NCBI RefSeq assembly: GCF_040183065.1
Contig: NC_091120.1
Coordinates: 72,504,708-72,568,707, forward strand
Source of the DNA: Periplaneta americana
Taxonomy: Eukaryota; Arthropoda; Insecta; Blattodea; Blattidae
Direction: 5' to 3'
DNA length: 64,000 bases
The position numbers were made by a program, and so were the translations under genes. Under the pieces are notes generated by a model, which did not search any database, had not been told where the DNA came from, and was given only the letters and a program-made list of their open reading frames with translations. Below, piece by piece: positions 32,640 through 44,420 of the stretch; position 1 is the first letter of the stretch; the number at the start of each line of letters is the position of its first letter.

Positions 32640-33080
32640 TTTAACAATTTCACCTTATTTTATACAAAGAATAAATTAGTAATCAGAGCTAAGACCATAA
32701 TTTCTTTACATATTATAGACTATAATCATGCAGACATTTCTGATTTTTATTAACATTTTCATGTGAAAGAGTAAGGTAAAAGGATAATAAACTGTAAGGT
32801 AACGTAATAGCTGTTCTTCTGTATGGCTGAGCAATGACAAGGGCTGATTATATTTCATAATTAAGATAGCAGAAATAAGCTCTCTGCGAGCGACTGCAGG
32901 AGACAGGTTCTTAGATCTGGAGACATGTGCAGACACAAGACAGAAGTTAGGACTGTTTTGCTCGAGAACGTTACACAATAGGGAAGTTAACGGAGAAGCT
33001 CCAAACCAGACACGCCGTTAGCAATTTATTGCAGGGCCCTGTACGAATCATCGTCGCGAGACTACACAAATTTTAAATTT
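32640..33080. other. No gene seen
   Basis: A 90-codon minus-strand frame (32706-32978) has no recognisable motif. Confidence 0.35.
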
Positions 33081-33084
33081 TATA

Positions 33085-33365
33085 TGGAAAGAGAGATAGA
33101 TTCACCGCTGTGGAATAACAGTTAGCATGTCTGACCGTGAAACGAAAGGCCCTGGATTCAAATCCTGGTTGAGCCAAATTACTTCACTCAAGTTTCTGCG
33201 AGGTTCTCTCTCAAAAATATTACGTGGAAAGAGAGATAGGTTCACCTCTGTGGAGTAATGGTTAGTATGTCTGACTGTGAAACGTGCGGGCCCAGGTTCA
33301 AATTCTGGTTGAGACAAATTACCTGGTTGAGGTTTTTGTGAGGTGAAGCGAGTCTTAATGGGAGA
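33085..33365 (+). mobile_element. Two tandem SINE family-1 heads
   Basis: A ~140-bp unit is duplicated (starts 33085 and 33225, each TGGAAAGAGAGATAG). Each holds a tRNA-like head: CTGTGGA-TAA-GGTTAG, GTCTGAC and a B-box (GATTCAAATCCTGG, GTTCAAATTCTGG), then the TTACCTGGTTGAGGTTTTTG body, cut short before the family's 3' end. Likely a local duplication of a truncated SINE. Confidence 0.65.
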
Positions 33366-34075
33366 CCATCTGTATGTAGGCAACAATTTCGCACGACTAT
33401 TCACAAGTAGTAATAAGTACAGGGGCTCTTATTTGCTACATATGCCATAGGCCTACTTATAGAATAAGAGAGCTCCAAATTTCATTTCCGTATCTGTGCA
33501 AATCTAAGGCCAGCGTCCTTCAGACGGTTCTTCACGGTTTCGCACTACTCGAACATTCTGGAAAATTAGTTATGCATTGCATTTGTGCGGAATTGAGAAA
33601 TGGACTATTCCGAGTCAGACCCATCAACACGGCGCACAGTGGTTCCAAATACAAATCTAGCAGGACAAAATTAATAACTCTCCTCGTTTCTAACAGATTT
33701 TCATAAAATTTTGTATACAGGTTACAAATTGCATTTTGCATTTGCGTGTAAACTCTGATTGCGATTGGATAAAATAAACTACCCTTTTACAGGGGTTGAA
33801 TTTTAAAAAATTATAATCATTTTACAAAACTGATTTTCGCAGGGATTGGAACGAAATCACAAATGCATTATATACTTTCTATTAGATTTTAATGTGTGAA
33901 AGATGCTAAAAATACACAACAGTTGTACATACTGAGTCAAATATCATTTATTTTTTTTATAAAATAGCCTACATATTAATGCATTTTTAACAAAACCGCT
34001 AACTCTGGTTAAATAAACCTACATTTGAAATATTTACAGATATTTGAGAGAGTTGTAACTCTATTAATTTTCAAA
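33366..34075. other. No gene seen
   Basis: AT-rich. TAGGCCTA at 33448-33455. Confidence 0.4.
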
Positions 34076-34150
34076 CATCATCATCTTGATCATCATCATC
34101 ATCATCATCATCGTCATCGTCGTCGTCATCATCATCATCATCATCACCAT
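34076..34150. repeat. (ATC)n microsatellite
   Basis: About 24 ATC units with GTC variants in the middle. Confidence 0.92.
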
Positions 34151-34635
34151 CGTGATCCTGGAGCATTCTCAATAGGTGTACATCAGAAGATACACTTTTT
34201 CTAATCTTTTGGCGTTAGGGGTTCCTCGGACATCATCCCAACTGAAGTACGGCTTCCTTTATCAAATGCGCACCATAGGTAAGTATTTTATGCACACTTT
34301 GCCGCATGTAATGCCACTTATATTTCTGGATGTATAATTCTACAGTGCCCAAGCAGTATTTTTTCAAACTCTCCAATATTAATACTGTACCCACTGGCGA
34401 TTATTTTAATCAGTGGTCGGCAAAGATTACGTCATATAAAATGCAGCCCGCAATACACAGCGAAGGGGAATGTAGGAGAGAAGGATATCCAGATTGCTTA
34501 ACGTTGAATGAACAACTGTTGGCTAAGGGGATGTAAATCATGCCTTACCCCTCCCCCCTGCTTGTATATTCGCGAGTAAGAAATGACGACCACTGGTTTT
34601 AAAGATGGTTCCAAATCACCGAATCAAGCCTTCAT

Positions 34636-34995
34636 CTATGCCAATAGTTTCTGATGCCAAACCTGGATCTTCAGAGAACCTCCGCGCGCTAATCCCGACA
34701 TTAGTCGTACCAAATTCTGGTTTGGGAATGTAGACATAAAGTCCCATTTCTTTACGTAAGCGATCTTGTTTTCTTTTCTTTCATTCATTTTCGTAACCCT
34801 TTCTGAGTAAAAACTTAACACTTGCTTTACCATTTGTGCTGCATCAAGCCTGTATGATGAACTCAAATCCATTTCTGCGACAAGAGCAATCTCTTCAACC
34901 GAGTGTGTTTCCAGCAAAGGCTTCAGCTTCCTCTTCTGACTTTTCTCAGCACATTCATGAAACGGCTTTTGTGGACGATCTTTGTTTTTTCTTTG
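34636..34995 (-). CDS. Exon-like open frame of unknown family
   Basis: The minus strand is open from a possible acceptor (TGTCTAG just upstream of 34995) to a TAG at 34636-34638, about 119 codons. It starts KDRPQKPFHECAEKSQKRKL, then HSVEEIALVAEMDLSSSYRL, DAAQMVKQVL and FYSERVTK. The lysine-rich start followed by an amphipathic helical stretch recalls a repeated N-terminal domain of unknown function I associate with insect repeat ORFs. It could be an exon or part of an unclassified transposon. No function assigned. Confidence 0.35.
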   Translation of the reverse strand, partial: QRKNKDRPQKPFHECAEKSQKRKLKPLLETHSVEEIALVAEMDLSSSYRLDAAQMVKQVLSFYSERVTKMNERKENKIAYVKKWDFMSTFPNQNLVRLMSGLARGGSLKIQVWHQKLLA

Positions 34996-34999
34996 CTAG

Positions 35000-36186
35000 A
35001 CACAGTCTATTTAAAAAAAAAAGTCATTCTAACACTTAACCAATTCTAGTATTTCCTTAAGAAAATTTTTTAATACATAGAGGCAATTAGTCCATTGCTC
35101 TTTGTTTCATTCAGAATTCAGCACTTTTTCTGCACTAATTTACGATCATGTCCCTCAGAATCTCCTAAACCATTTTCATTAATACATACTCACACACACA
35201 GGCTAATCTTCTTAAAATATTATTTTCTTTTCACGAAATGTCAACTAGTTCTCCTCTTGGAATTCCGTCTACCATCACTAAAATATAAATAAAAGGAGGT
35301 GGTTGAAGTTGGTTACAAAACCTTTATAATTACATACCTAAATGACTAATGTAAATGCTGAACCTGCTTTGACAGTGGCCTTTTGTGGCCTTTGCTTTTG
35401 CGGGCCTGCTACAGCAAATACAATTTTAAAAATTTTCATGGAACACTTCTCTGTGTATTAATGAGTATTATAACTAAATAACACAATGTTAAAGTTCGAA
35501 AATACACTAATTCCATAACTGTAGGTATATAGAAGCGCGGCTGTGAAAGAGCAACTCTCCGAAGGCCATAGACACTTTTGGCTCGCTTTCTCTAAAGATA
35601 TTATGGTCAAAATAAAATTGGGAAATATAATTTTTCAGAGGAGTTCGTATTTTCTTCGGCAAACGATGGGCTCGTACACAATGCAAAATATGTTAAGAGA
35701 GTGCATGATCTGGTTATCTCTCTGTGTCTGTGTGGGGGATGAGTTTCCTCGTGAGGAATCAAATATCTTTACAGGATAGATGGTCGGCTGAACGATGCCC
35801 AGTATCTCCATATTCTGAGAGATTTTATAATCTCTTCAGTGTGACAAATGTATCCCTATGGGGTTATTATTTTCCACTAAGATCAGTCCCCAAGGCAGAC
35901 GTAGTCCATCGTTGGCTAGCAGAGGTAGTACAACGTTGCAACAACGAGGTGCAGGTGTTGAATTGATCTCTTGTGGAGTCGAACTCAGCTCCACCGAAAA
36001 CGTGAGGGCGGAGACGAATCGCTCCATGGCCTACAAATTGGTCTCACCCATACTAGCGTCTATAGACGCCCTGAGGTGTGTCGTGCTGTAAGCCTGGGAA
36101 GATGTGGCCCAGGGTGAGCGTTATGTAGCTGGGAAGCTCTAATGAACTCTCAAAGAATACAGAGATGACGACAACCTTCATGACTG
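35000..36186. other. No gene seen
   Basis: Mixed composition. 35880-36120 is more GC-balanced with several overlapping short frames, none recognisable. Confidence 0.35.
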
Positions 36187-36209
36187 TGATGATGATGATG
36201 ATGATGATG

Positions 36210-36300
<91 letters not shown>
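36187..36300. repeat. (GAT)n-(ATT)n compound microsatellite
   Basis: Eight GAT units followed by about thirty ATT units. Confidence 0.96.
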
Positions 36301-36301
<1 letters not shown>

Positions 36302-37124
36302 GCACTAGTGACAATTTACAGAAAAAATCCCACCATACATTATCCATTAATTTTCTAACCAGTTACCTGAATAAAATCACCTCATATAACCTGACATTTC
36401 TGCACACTCATATTATGAAATAGCGACCACTTTCGTAATTATTTTACTACCTCGTCTCTACTTCAAACATATCATTCAAAGCCTTCACAAAATAGAACTC
36501 CAAAATACAGAGAATGGCTTTGAAGTAATAAAGAGCGTAAATAAATCTGTTTGCGAAACTCAAACAACAAGAAACTCGCTTTATTTCGCTAAATATACTC
36601 CTAGTTAATTATTTTAATTGATGTTTCTCCCTCAATTTCAATTATTAGCCTATAGGGACGAGAAACATGAATGACGCAAAGTCGGCTGTGATAACATGAA
36701 AATGGAAATCAGTGAGATGATGAAAAGGAAAATCTTACTCAATGCCCTGTTCATCCAAAATAAATGTCAGTAAATTTGTAAATACATTCAACATATTCTA
36801 TTCTATTTAACAAGATACTTTAGAAATGGTTTGCTTTCATTCTCTGTGACAAAGGTTTTGGTTTATTTACGAACATAGAAATGTTGTTTGCATTTATCAT
36901 GTTCTGTAGGGTATCATAATGAAGGAATTCAATTAAGTGTCAACATATAATCTCAGGAAATGGCGTACAGTGGAGGGAAAAAATAACAGAGTTAGTTATA
37001 CAAGGCTTTCATTTCAAAACTTCCCAGTCTGAGGACGTCAATAAACAAATCTGTTAAATTCAATTTGTAATATTAAGTTATGTATACCTAACAGATCTTG
37101 CATTTAACATTTTAGTAAAATCGG
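36301..37124. other. No gene seen
   Basis: AT-rich, no feature recognised. Confidence 0.4.
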
Positions 37125-37205
37125 TCGAGTAAAGCCAGTTAGCTCTGTGATAGCGCGTCTGATTCTATGCTAGCCGGCCAGGGTTCGATTATCGGCTGGG
37201 TCAGA
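37125..37205 (+). mobile_element. tRNA-derived SINE head, family 4
   Basis: A-box-like TTAGCTCTGTGATAGCG and B-box GGGTTCGATTA, with partial acceptor pairing AGCC/GGCT, then GGGTCAGAGCTTTTC. It reads like a Met- or Lys-type tRNA ancestor, but the T-stem is mispaired and there is no clear anticodon arm, so a SINE is more likely than a tRNA gene. Confidence 0.5.
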
Positions 37206-38104
37206 GCTTTTCGTGTAACATTTCTACCTCAGGACTAGGAGAGGTGACGATGCAAAACTTCTAATTACTAGATTGTGTACCAATATGCCTGAGTTAAATT
37301 CCAAATCTCTCCGCAGTGCATATGAAGCAGGGTTTAAGCCACATTCACATTTGTCGCATTTTGCTACTCGACTTCTAAAAACGCAACAAACTTTCAATGT
37401 AAATGTGCAAAAATGCGACAACCAAATTGGACTTCAGAAACGAAGATGGTAATGGAGGAAGTGAAATCAGAGATGTGTCTGAACTAATCTGAATTTAAAT
37501 GAAATGCTAATCGTATGGGCAATGTTCAAAAAGGTATTCAGGAATAGATGTTCAGGAATGGATTTCAAAGTGTTGATGCAATTCATGTAAGTTAACTAGT
37601 TAAGTGAACAATTTCTTCTAATTGATTGATACAATTTCATCGCATATTGTAGATTGTGAGCTAGGATTTAGTTGCATGAATCTTGTAAAAACTGTAATTA
37701 GGAACCGCTTTTCAGTAAAAAGAGTTAGCACTCTGCTAACAATAAATCTTGAACGGCCTACTCGTAAAGAAATTCAAGGTTTAGTGTGGCCATAAAATAA
37801 CGTACTTTGATATGATGCAAATTCAGCAGCAATTGATTCTAAACATACCTACGTATAATGATTAACTTACGTAAGTATATCTAGAGTGTGGTAGGGTGAA
37901 TTGAAAGTAATAAAACTCCAAGAAACAAATTACATACTTTTTGTTTCTTGCAAACCTTATTTATTTTATCTTTCTGTACAATTATTTAGCATATTGAACA
38001 AGCTTTTCTCAATTTGCACAAATAAAATTTTTCATTTGAGCATTTTTGCGACAATTATTTATTTTCTAACTTAAACCCTGATACGAAGCGAAGGCATATG
38101 TTAC
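37206..38104. other. No gene seen
   Basis: AT-rich. Short frames only. Confidence 0.4.
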
Positions 38105-38432
38105 TGCTAATAGTGATTCGTCCGTCGGACGGGGACGTTAAGCCTGGCGGCCTCCTTACTATTCGACAGAAGTAGGCTATGTAATGGTACTCGGTTTCGC
38201 CTTCTTCTTTCCTCAACATCATCCTCACCCATTCCCAACATTATACTTACACCAACATTTACATACACTTACTCTAGTATACGATATAACTCTCCACAGA
38301 TACACATCAGACACAGCGTGGCCCGCCGAAGTGGTGTGAAACTTGAAAATGAGTCACAGTCCTGCCATCTATCCGCAATATGCGTAACCCGAATCACGCA
38401 AGTGAAGTTGTTAGAAGTTGGATACACACATT
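38105..38432 (+). mobile_element. Retroelement 3' end; dispersed repeat copy 2
   Basis: Contains CGTCGGACGGGGACGTTAAG, a conserved-looking 3' UTR block, an ACACTTACT-rich stretch, then the GTGGCCCGCCGAAGTGGTG core shared with positions 1-130, ending in ACACACA. The GGGACGTTAAGCC motif is of a type common at arthropod non-LTR element 3' ends; no coding part is present. Confidence 0.55.
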
Positions 38433-38822
38433 GTTAATGAAATTAAAAATGATAACATTATAACTAGGGACACCGTAAAACGGTAAATAAAATGCATCAA
38501 ATTCTACAAATAAAATTACTGTAATTCTTGAAAAAAAAAAAAAAGTAGTTATTTAAATATGTAAATCATGAAAAAAAGTTGGTACTTAAACATGTGAATC
38601 ATGAAGAAAATTTTGAATTGAAACATGGAAATCACTTTTAAAACATTGTTAATAAAACACTCATTCCCCTACAGGCTTCCCGGTATTAATAAGGTCGGTT
38701 ACACACTAGATGGAGAAAAGTGTCACGTAAATACAAAAAAAAAAACCATTAGGGCTATGTTCATTTGCACACTATGACAGGCCGCACTGCCGCGGAATTA
38801 TCGAAATATATTACTCCTTTTA

Positions 38823-39046
38823 AGCCTTGGTTTTTCTGAACCGACGTATGCGACGTGCGGGATGCGAGGCTCGGCTCATACAAATCCGGACTAAACGAGA
38901 GACAGTGAGTGGTTTCTATGGCTGCGAGATGCACAGACCTCGCATCTCGCAGTTATAGACACCACTCACTATCTCTCGTGTAGTCCGGATTTATGTCAGG
39001 TGGGCCTCGCACCTCGCACGTCGCATGCGTCGGTTCAGAAAGGCTT
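38823..39046. mobile_element. Palindromic foldback MITE, copy 3
   Basis: 224 bp flanked by TA (38821-38822, 39047-39048). Begins AGCCTTGGTTTTTCTGAACC. The right arm lacks seven bases (AAACCGA) present in the other copies. The arms pair over ~105 bp. Here it lies in non-coding DNA. Confidence 0.9.
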
Positions 39047-39048
39047 TA

Positions 39049-39699
39049 GTCTTCGTTGCGTAGTCTTGTTGAAAATGTGGTAAATATTTTTTACTCGTTT
39101 CTTCTTATTATGTTAGCGTGTAACACGCCTAAGCGCTGCGCATGCGCGACACATAGATTTTTATTTTCCACAGCTGAGCAGTCATACTTTGTACATGATA
39201 AAACATGAAATACATTTTCATACTTACTTATTTTGAATGTTTCATTGTCGAAAATATAATAGTGAAATTTCGTGACCGATGAATGTACGATTCAGCGACA
39301 TTCGTAAAAAAAAAATCGCGTTTAACGTAAAAAAAAAATGCCAGATTCGCAAAAAAAGGGGGGGAAATTGAGCAAAATTCGCGAAAAATAACGATCGTAA
39401 GACGTGTCTACAGAACAAGTCCCGTTCGTGCCTATAAAGATCTTAATTCTCTGACTCAGTCAGCAGAAATTGAAAAAAAAAATCATTCGTGAAAATGGTT
39501 GCCCCTAGTAATAAGCGATATTTTATGATTTTTGTTCATGCTGTGTGTATACACCTATCAATCTATCTACTTTCCTATCGATTTACCTATTGACCCATCT
39601 AGCCATTCATTCATCTATCTGCTTACCTACTAACCCCTGCATACATCGGCCTATCTACTTATCTACAGAAAGGAGACATAGATTCCTATCTCACGCACC
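39049..39699. other. No gene seen
   Basis: AT-rich with several A-runs and an ATC-ATCT-type degenerate repeat at 39555-39665. Confidence 0.4.
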
Positions 39700-40010
39700 G
39701 GATTTGGGGGCAGATGTCCTCTGAAAACGAGCAATAGGAGGACATGATCGCATTGCGTGTAATGGGAGGAAATTATTGATTTCCTTTGAGAGGGTCTGGG
39801 GCCGAGATTTTATTGCGTCGAAGAGGCGCCCCGACGGCGGCAGTGACGCCGACGCATTCTTCAGAAGGATCAACGAGCGTCTCGGCGCCACCAACGACTT
39901 GTCTTGCTCACAAAGACGTCCTAGCAGGCCTGCAAACAATAAGCGACGCATCAGCGTCCCTTGACTCAGTTCCATGACCCTGAGACCTCCTCACGCTCCA
40001 CGTGTTTCCT
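39700..40010 (+). other. GC-rich block, possible exon
   Basis: Markedly richer in G, C and CpG than its surroundings. The longest plus frame (39776-39964) reads ERVWGRDFIASKRRPDGGSD, then FFRRINERLGATNDL and a stop. A competing frame is open across the same bases, so coding status is unresolved. It could be an exon or a CpG-containing regulatory stretch. Confidence 0.3.
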
Positions 40011-40365
40011 CACTCGACAGTTTTAATTTCTTTGTGTGCAACAGTTTTCTAAATTACAAGTTTTACGGGCATTTCTAAGCTACATAAGCAATGGGAAGGC
40101 GGCTGCGGTGTTCACAACGTCATGGTTCGCAGCTTCAACGTTGCCTGGAAGCCACGGCAGAACGCATAGTTGTTTGTCCATTGCTAACGAGATGTCCTGT
40201 GTTGTTTCAGGTGGAAGCCCTAGGGCCCTGAGCTCTCCATGTTACAATATACTAATGTAGAGTATGATTCAGGAGAAAATAACCGTACCCTTGGCCAAGA
40301 AGTGATACCTCCTATCTACAAAAATGGTCATTTAGTTTAGCTACATTATTATTTAGATTAACTAC

Positions 40366-40424
40366 CATTATTATTATCATTATCATTATCGTTGCTATTA
40401 TTATTATTATTATTATTATTATAT
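40366..40424. repeat. (ATT)n with ATC variants
   Basis: Lies immediately 5' of the truncated LINE; the same ATT repeat resumes on its 3' side, so the LINE probably inserted into one array. Confidence 0.85.
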
Positions 40425-41702
40425 CGAATATCCTTTTGAGAAGATTAACTCCATATGTAGATGAAATTATTGGGGATCATCAGTGTGGTTTTAGGCGTAA
40501 TAGATCGACTATTGATCAGATTTTTTTGTATTCTACAGATATTGGAGAAAAAATGGGAGTATAAGGGTACAGTACATCAGTTATTCATAGATTTCAAAAA
40601 AGGCGTATGACTCGGTTAAGAGAGACGTTTTATATAATATTCTTATTGAATTTGGTATTCCCAAGAAACTAGTTCGATTAATTAAAATGTGTCTTAGTGA
40701 AACTTACAGCAGAGTCCGTATACGCCAGTTTCTATCTGATGCGTTTCCAATTCACTGTGGGCTAAAGCAGGGAAATGCATTGTCACCTCTACATTTTTAC
40801 TTCGCTCTAGAATAGGCTATGCCATTAGGAAAATTCAGGATAACTCAGAGGGTTTGGAATTGAACGGGTTACATCAGCTTCTTGTCTATGCGGATGACGT
40901 GAATATGTTAGGAGAAAAGCCACAAACGATTAGGGAAAACACGGAAATTCTACTTGAAGCAAGTAAAGCGATAAGGTTGGAAGTAAATCCTGAAAAGACT
41001 AAGTATATGATTATGTCTCGTGACCAGAATATTGTACGAAATGGAACTTTAAAATTGGAGATTTTTCCTTCGAAGAGGTGGAAAAATTCAAATATCTTGG
41101 AGCAACAGTAACAAATATAAATGACTCTTGGGAGGAAATTAAACGCAGAATAAATATGGGAAATAACTGTTATTATTCGGTTGAGAAGCTTTTGTCATCT
41201 AGTCTGTTGTCAAAAAATCTGAAAGTTAGAATTTATAAAACAGTTATATTACCGGTTGTTCTGTATGGTTGTGAAACTTGGACTCTCACTTTAGAGAGGA
41301 ACAGAGATTAAGGGTATTTGAGAATAAGGTTCTTAGGAAAATATTTGGGGCTAAGAGGGATGAAGTTACAGGAGAATGGAGAAAGTTACACAACACAGAA
41401 CTGCACGCAATATATTCTTCACGCGACATAACTAGGAACATTAAATCCAGACGTTTGAGATGGGCAGGGCATGTAGCACGTATAGGCGAATCCAGAAATG
41501 CATATAGAGTGTTAGTTGGGAGGCCGGCGGGAAAAAGACCTTTGGAGAGGCCGAGACGTAGATGGGAAGATAATATTAAAATGGATTTGATGGAGGTGGG
41601 ATATGATGGTAGAGACTGGATTAATCTTGCTCAGGATAGGGACCGATGGCGGGCTTATGTGAGGGCGGCAATGAACCTCCTGGTTCCTTAAAAGCCAGTA
41701 AG

Positions 41703-41708
<6 letters not shown>
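40425..41708 (+). mobile_element. RTE-like LINE, 5'-truncated copy in an ATT array
   Basis: Begins within the RT domain (ATATCCTTTTGAGAAG) and ends CCTTAAAAGCCAGTAAGTAAG. Broken frames keep [38 protein letters not shown] and RLRWAGHVARIGESRNAY (41278-41691 is open). A GGCTA micro-insertion is at 40815-40819. Both flanks are ATT repeats, so a target duplication cannot be resolved. Confidence 0.87.
40813..40819. other. TA-GGC-TA micro-insertion in LINE copy
   Basis: Copies at 23.65 kb and 63.15 kb read TAGAATATGCC; this one reads TAGAATAGGCTATGCC. Confidence 0.8.

Positions 41709-41761
<53 letters not shown>
41709..41761. repeat. (ATT)n microsatellite
   Basis: About 17 ATT units between two LINE fragments. 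Confidence 0.95.
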
Positions 41762-41764
41762 TAG

Positions 41765-42660
41765 TTAAGATATATATACAACAAGCTTTATAAAATTGGA
41801 AGAAGAAGTATAAAGATATGGGAATACCTACTGATAATTCTACAAGTTATACTCTGTTATTTGCAGACGACCAGCTAGTTGTCGCACAGGACAATGAGGA
41901 CAGAATATATGACCAGAAAACTTATAGAAGAATATAATAAATGGGGTTTAAAAATAAATTTAGAGAAAACACTGTATTATGTCCTGTGGGGAGGAAAAGA
42001 AAGGTTTGGTTTTGGAAGATGGAATGGGATGTATCAAAGGATGTGAGGAGTGTGAATATTTGGGAGTAAAAATTAACTCAACATACAGCCAGAAAAGTGA
42101 CATAAAATATAGAATTCAGAAAGATAGATCGGCAAAAGCTAATGTTAAATGGTGTTTGGTGGAATAAGACAATAACAATTGAAACAAAACTCCAAATCTA
42201 TAAATCTATAATAAGGAGTACTATAACATATGAGGCGGAAACGTGGCATTTAAACACGAATCTGAGATTGAAACTCCTCTCCACTGAAATGAATTGTTTT
42301 AGACGTTCCACTAGACATTCTAAATTGGAAAAAATTCGAAACAACCATTAGACGAGAAATGGGAGTTAATAGTACATTGTTAGAGTTCGTTAGCTACAAG
42401 CAATTAGAATGGTATGGCCACATACGTAGAATTCCAGAAACAAGATCGTTCAGACAGATTTTGGAATGGATTCCGCCAAGAAGAGTAAAGAGGAGAAGAC
42501 CAAGGGAAACCTGAATGGACGATATAAGAAGTGGAATGAAGGAGAGAGGCTTGGAAGAACGGGATTGGGAAGCAAGAGAAGAATGGATGAAGAAGATAAG
42601 AATTTAAACACTTCGGATACAGGAAGATGTAGTTTACATTGTAATCCTGTCAATAAATAA

Positions 42661-42694
<34 letters not shown>
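41765..42694 (+). mobile_element. Second RTE/L2-like LINE family, 3' fragment with (ATT)n tail
   Basis: Shifting frames give LLFADDQLVVAQDNED (catalytic FADD), KWGLKINLEKT, ECEYLGVKINST, KLQIYKSIIRSTITYEAETW and the C-terminal KQLEWYGHIRRIPETRSFRQ, then RRRPRETWMDDIRSGM. It is distinct from the AAGT-tailed family: its 3' end is AATCCTGTCAATAAATAA and the tail is (ATT)n. Many frameshifts. Confidence 0.72.
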
Positions 42695-42695
<1 letters not shown>

Positions 42696-42997
42696 AAAAT
42701 TGAAAAGTTAACTAATAGCCTAAGGTACCTTGGAGAAATAACGCCATGTTGACGTTTGGGAATTTTTCAAGGAAAGTTCTTTTGTTCAGATATAATCTCA
42801 CAGTTCTGAAGGTAAAACTGACTGTTCGATCATCTATCGCAGGGATGTCGAACAACGCTCTCAAACTGTGAAACGATTAATACTGTTTCCTTCCGTAGCT
42901 GAGCTGAAACGACAGTCAGTCAGCTCACTGTAGCAGTGTTCTGTACGCAGTGTGTTTATCAACTCTGGCGGCTGGTATTGATATGGAATGACGATTC

Positions 42998-43644
42998 AAT
43001 AGTGAGTGGACAGGTAAATATTTATTTATCTTAAAGGACGGAAAGGCACATTGCTTAATATGTAGAAAAGTACTTGGATACATTATCCAACATAATATTA
43101 AAAAGCATTTCAATTATACACGTCATGCTGAAGGTTATGGACCAGGAAAGTTATCCGGTTTCACTCGTGAAAAGGCTGTAGAAGAATTAAAATCAAGATT
43201 GAATTCAGAAAACCTTCCATCATCATCGGGTGTTAGTAGAATAAGCTTGGTTCGTGCTAGCTACAAAATTTGTGAAATTATTGCAACGGCTTCAAAGCTA
43301 TTTATTGACGGAGAATTTGTGAAAGACTGTCTCATAGCTGTTGCAAAAGGGATATGTCCGGAATACGTTAATGATTTTAAATCAATATGTTTGTCTCGTA
43401 ATATTGTTGCAGAGTGCGTATCATAAATGGGAGATAACTTGGAGGAACAATTGATAGCAAGAATGAAAACTTTCACATATTACTCACTATAGCTCTTGAT
43501 GAAAGTACCGACCGGAAAGATACGGCGCAGCTAGCTACAGTGTATTCATAAGGGGTGTCGACTCAGGTTTTAATGTTCATGGAGATCTTGTAGATGTCAT
43601 TTCACTAAAGGATCGAACTCGAGGAGGAGATATTTTTGAATCTG
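42998..43644 (+). pseudogene. hAT transposase / ZBED-GTF2I-like N-terminal remnant
   Basis: Reads SEWTGKYLFILKDGKAHCLI with a zinc-finger pattern (Cys-x2-Cys, later HFNYTRH), then GFTREKAVEELKSRL. Next are RASYKICEIIATASKLFIDG, EFVKDCLIAVAKGICPEYV and LSRNIVAECVS, then a stop at 43424-43426 and shifted frames resembling DNLEEQL, ALDESTD-like and GVDSGF-like blocks. The order matches the N-terminal half of hAT proteins related to GTF2IRD2/ZBED. The catalytic C-terminal half was not recognised. Confidence 0.68.
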
Positions 43645-43830
43645 TAAGGCCCGTTACACAGTCATCCGTATGCTACGCAGTACGCACTACGGATCCGTAG
43701 GCAGTTTGCTTTCACAGTCACGCGTAGCAAATCCGTAGCAGATTAATTATATCAGTCGGCTTGTTTGTTTCAAAATGAGCGTGCTTCAAGGAAAGCTTTT
43801 GGCTGCACATTATTTGTATTAAAAAGAGTG

Positions 43831-43948
43831 CATAATGGACAATATTGTGTTCACCCGCTACTAATTCTAAAAATCCTGAAGGAAGCTTTTATAAATCTAC
43901 ATAGTGACTTGCGCGAGACCGAAAGAAAGTTCCTTTAACTAATTTCGC
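43831..43948 (+). pseudogene. HARBI1-like nuclease N-terminal remnant
   Basis: HNGQYCVHPLLILKILKEAF, then INLHSDLRETERKFL and a stop. It fits the N-terminal pattern of Harbinger nucleases (Y-W-V-H-P, then an E-F/E-A-F block, then L-R-x-x-E-x-K-F). The DDE domain is gone. Confidence 0.45.
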
Positions 43949-44420
43949 ATGTTTATTCAATCGTTTATGAACAATTGTAAAAATTACAATAAATGCAGCT
44001 TGAACTGGATCTACATAATTATGTCCTGCCGAGCGGTTTGCTGTTAACATTAGGTGATAAAAATTACTCAGATGAATAAATTATTTATAATCGACATTTT
44101 ATTATTTCTTGTTCATTATAACAAATTACAAAACCATCAATTATTTTTGTTGTAATCTATATAGATCAGAGTTTCTCAACCTTTCTCATTTCCTCACTTT
44201 ATTTTAGTGCGGGCCTCTAAGTCTAAGGTGTAGATTGTGTAGAATGTACTGTCATGTTTTTCCTTTCTCTTTTACGGGGGAGGGACCCGAAGGCTTACAC
44301 TGCAGTCTGAGGCTTATTGTGCTTACCAATCCTATTCTGTGAATGATTGGGTAGCCGAACTGCCGCGCTCTTGTACAAGAACAGCACGCTGCACCGTGTA
44401 TGGATGATGATATGTGAATT

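Noticed and set aside
31466..32653. 395-codon minus-strand frame rich in His, Pro and Thr, and a 231-codon plus-strand Val/Met/Gly frame
   Set aside because: Both are translations of the GGT/GAT satellite; no non-repeat domain, signal or splice context.
36150..36347. Asn/His-rich protein
   Set aside because: Translation of (GAT)n-(ATT)n.
37125..37205. Functional tRNA gene
   Set aside because: No consistent cloverleaf; sequence continues into a SINE-like body.
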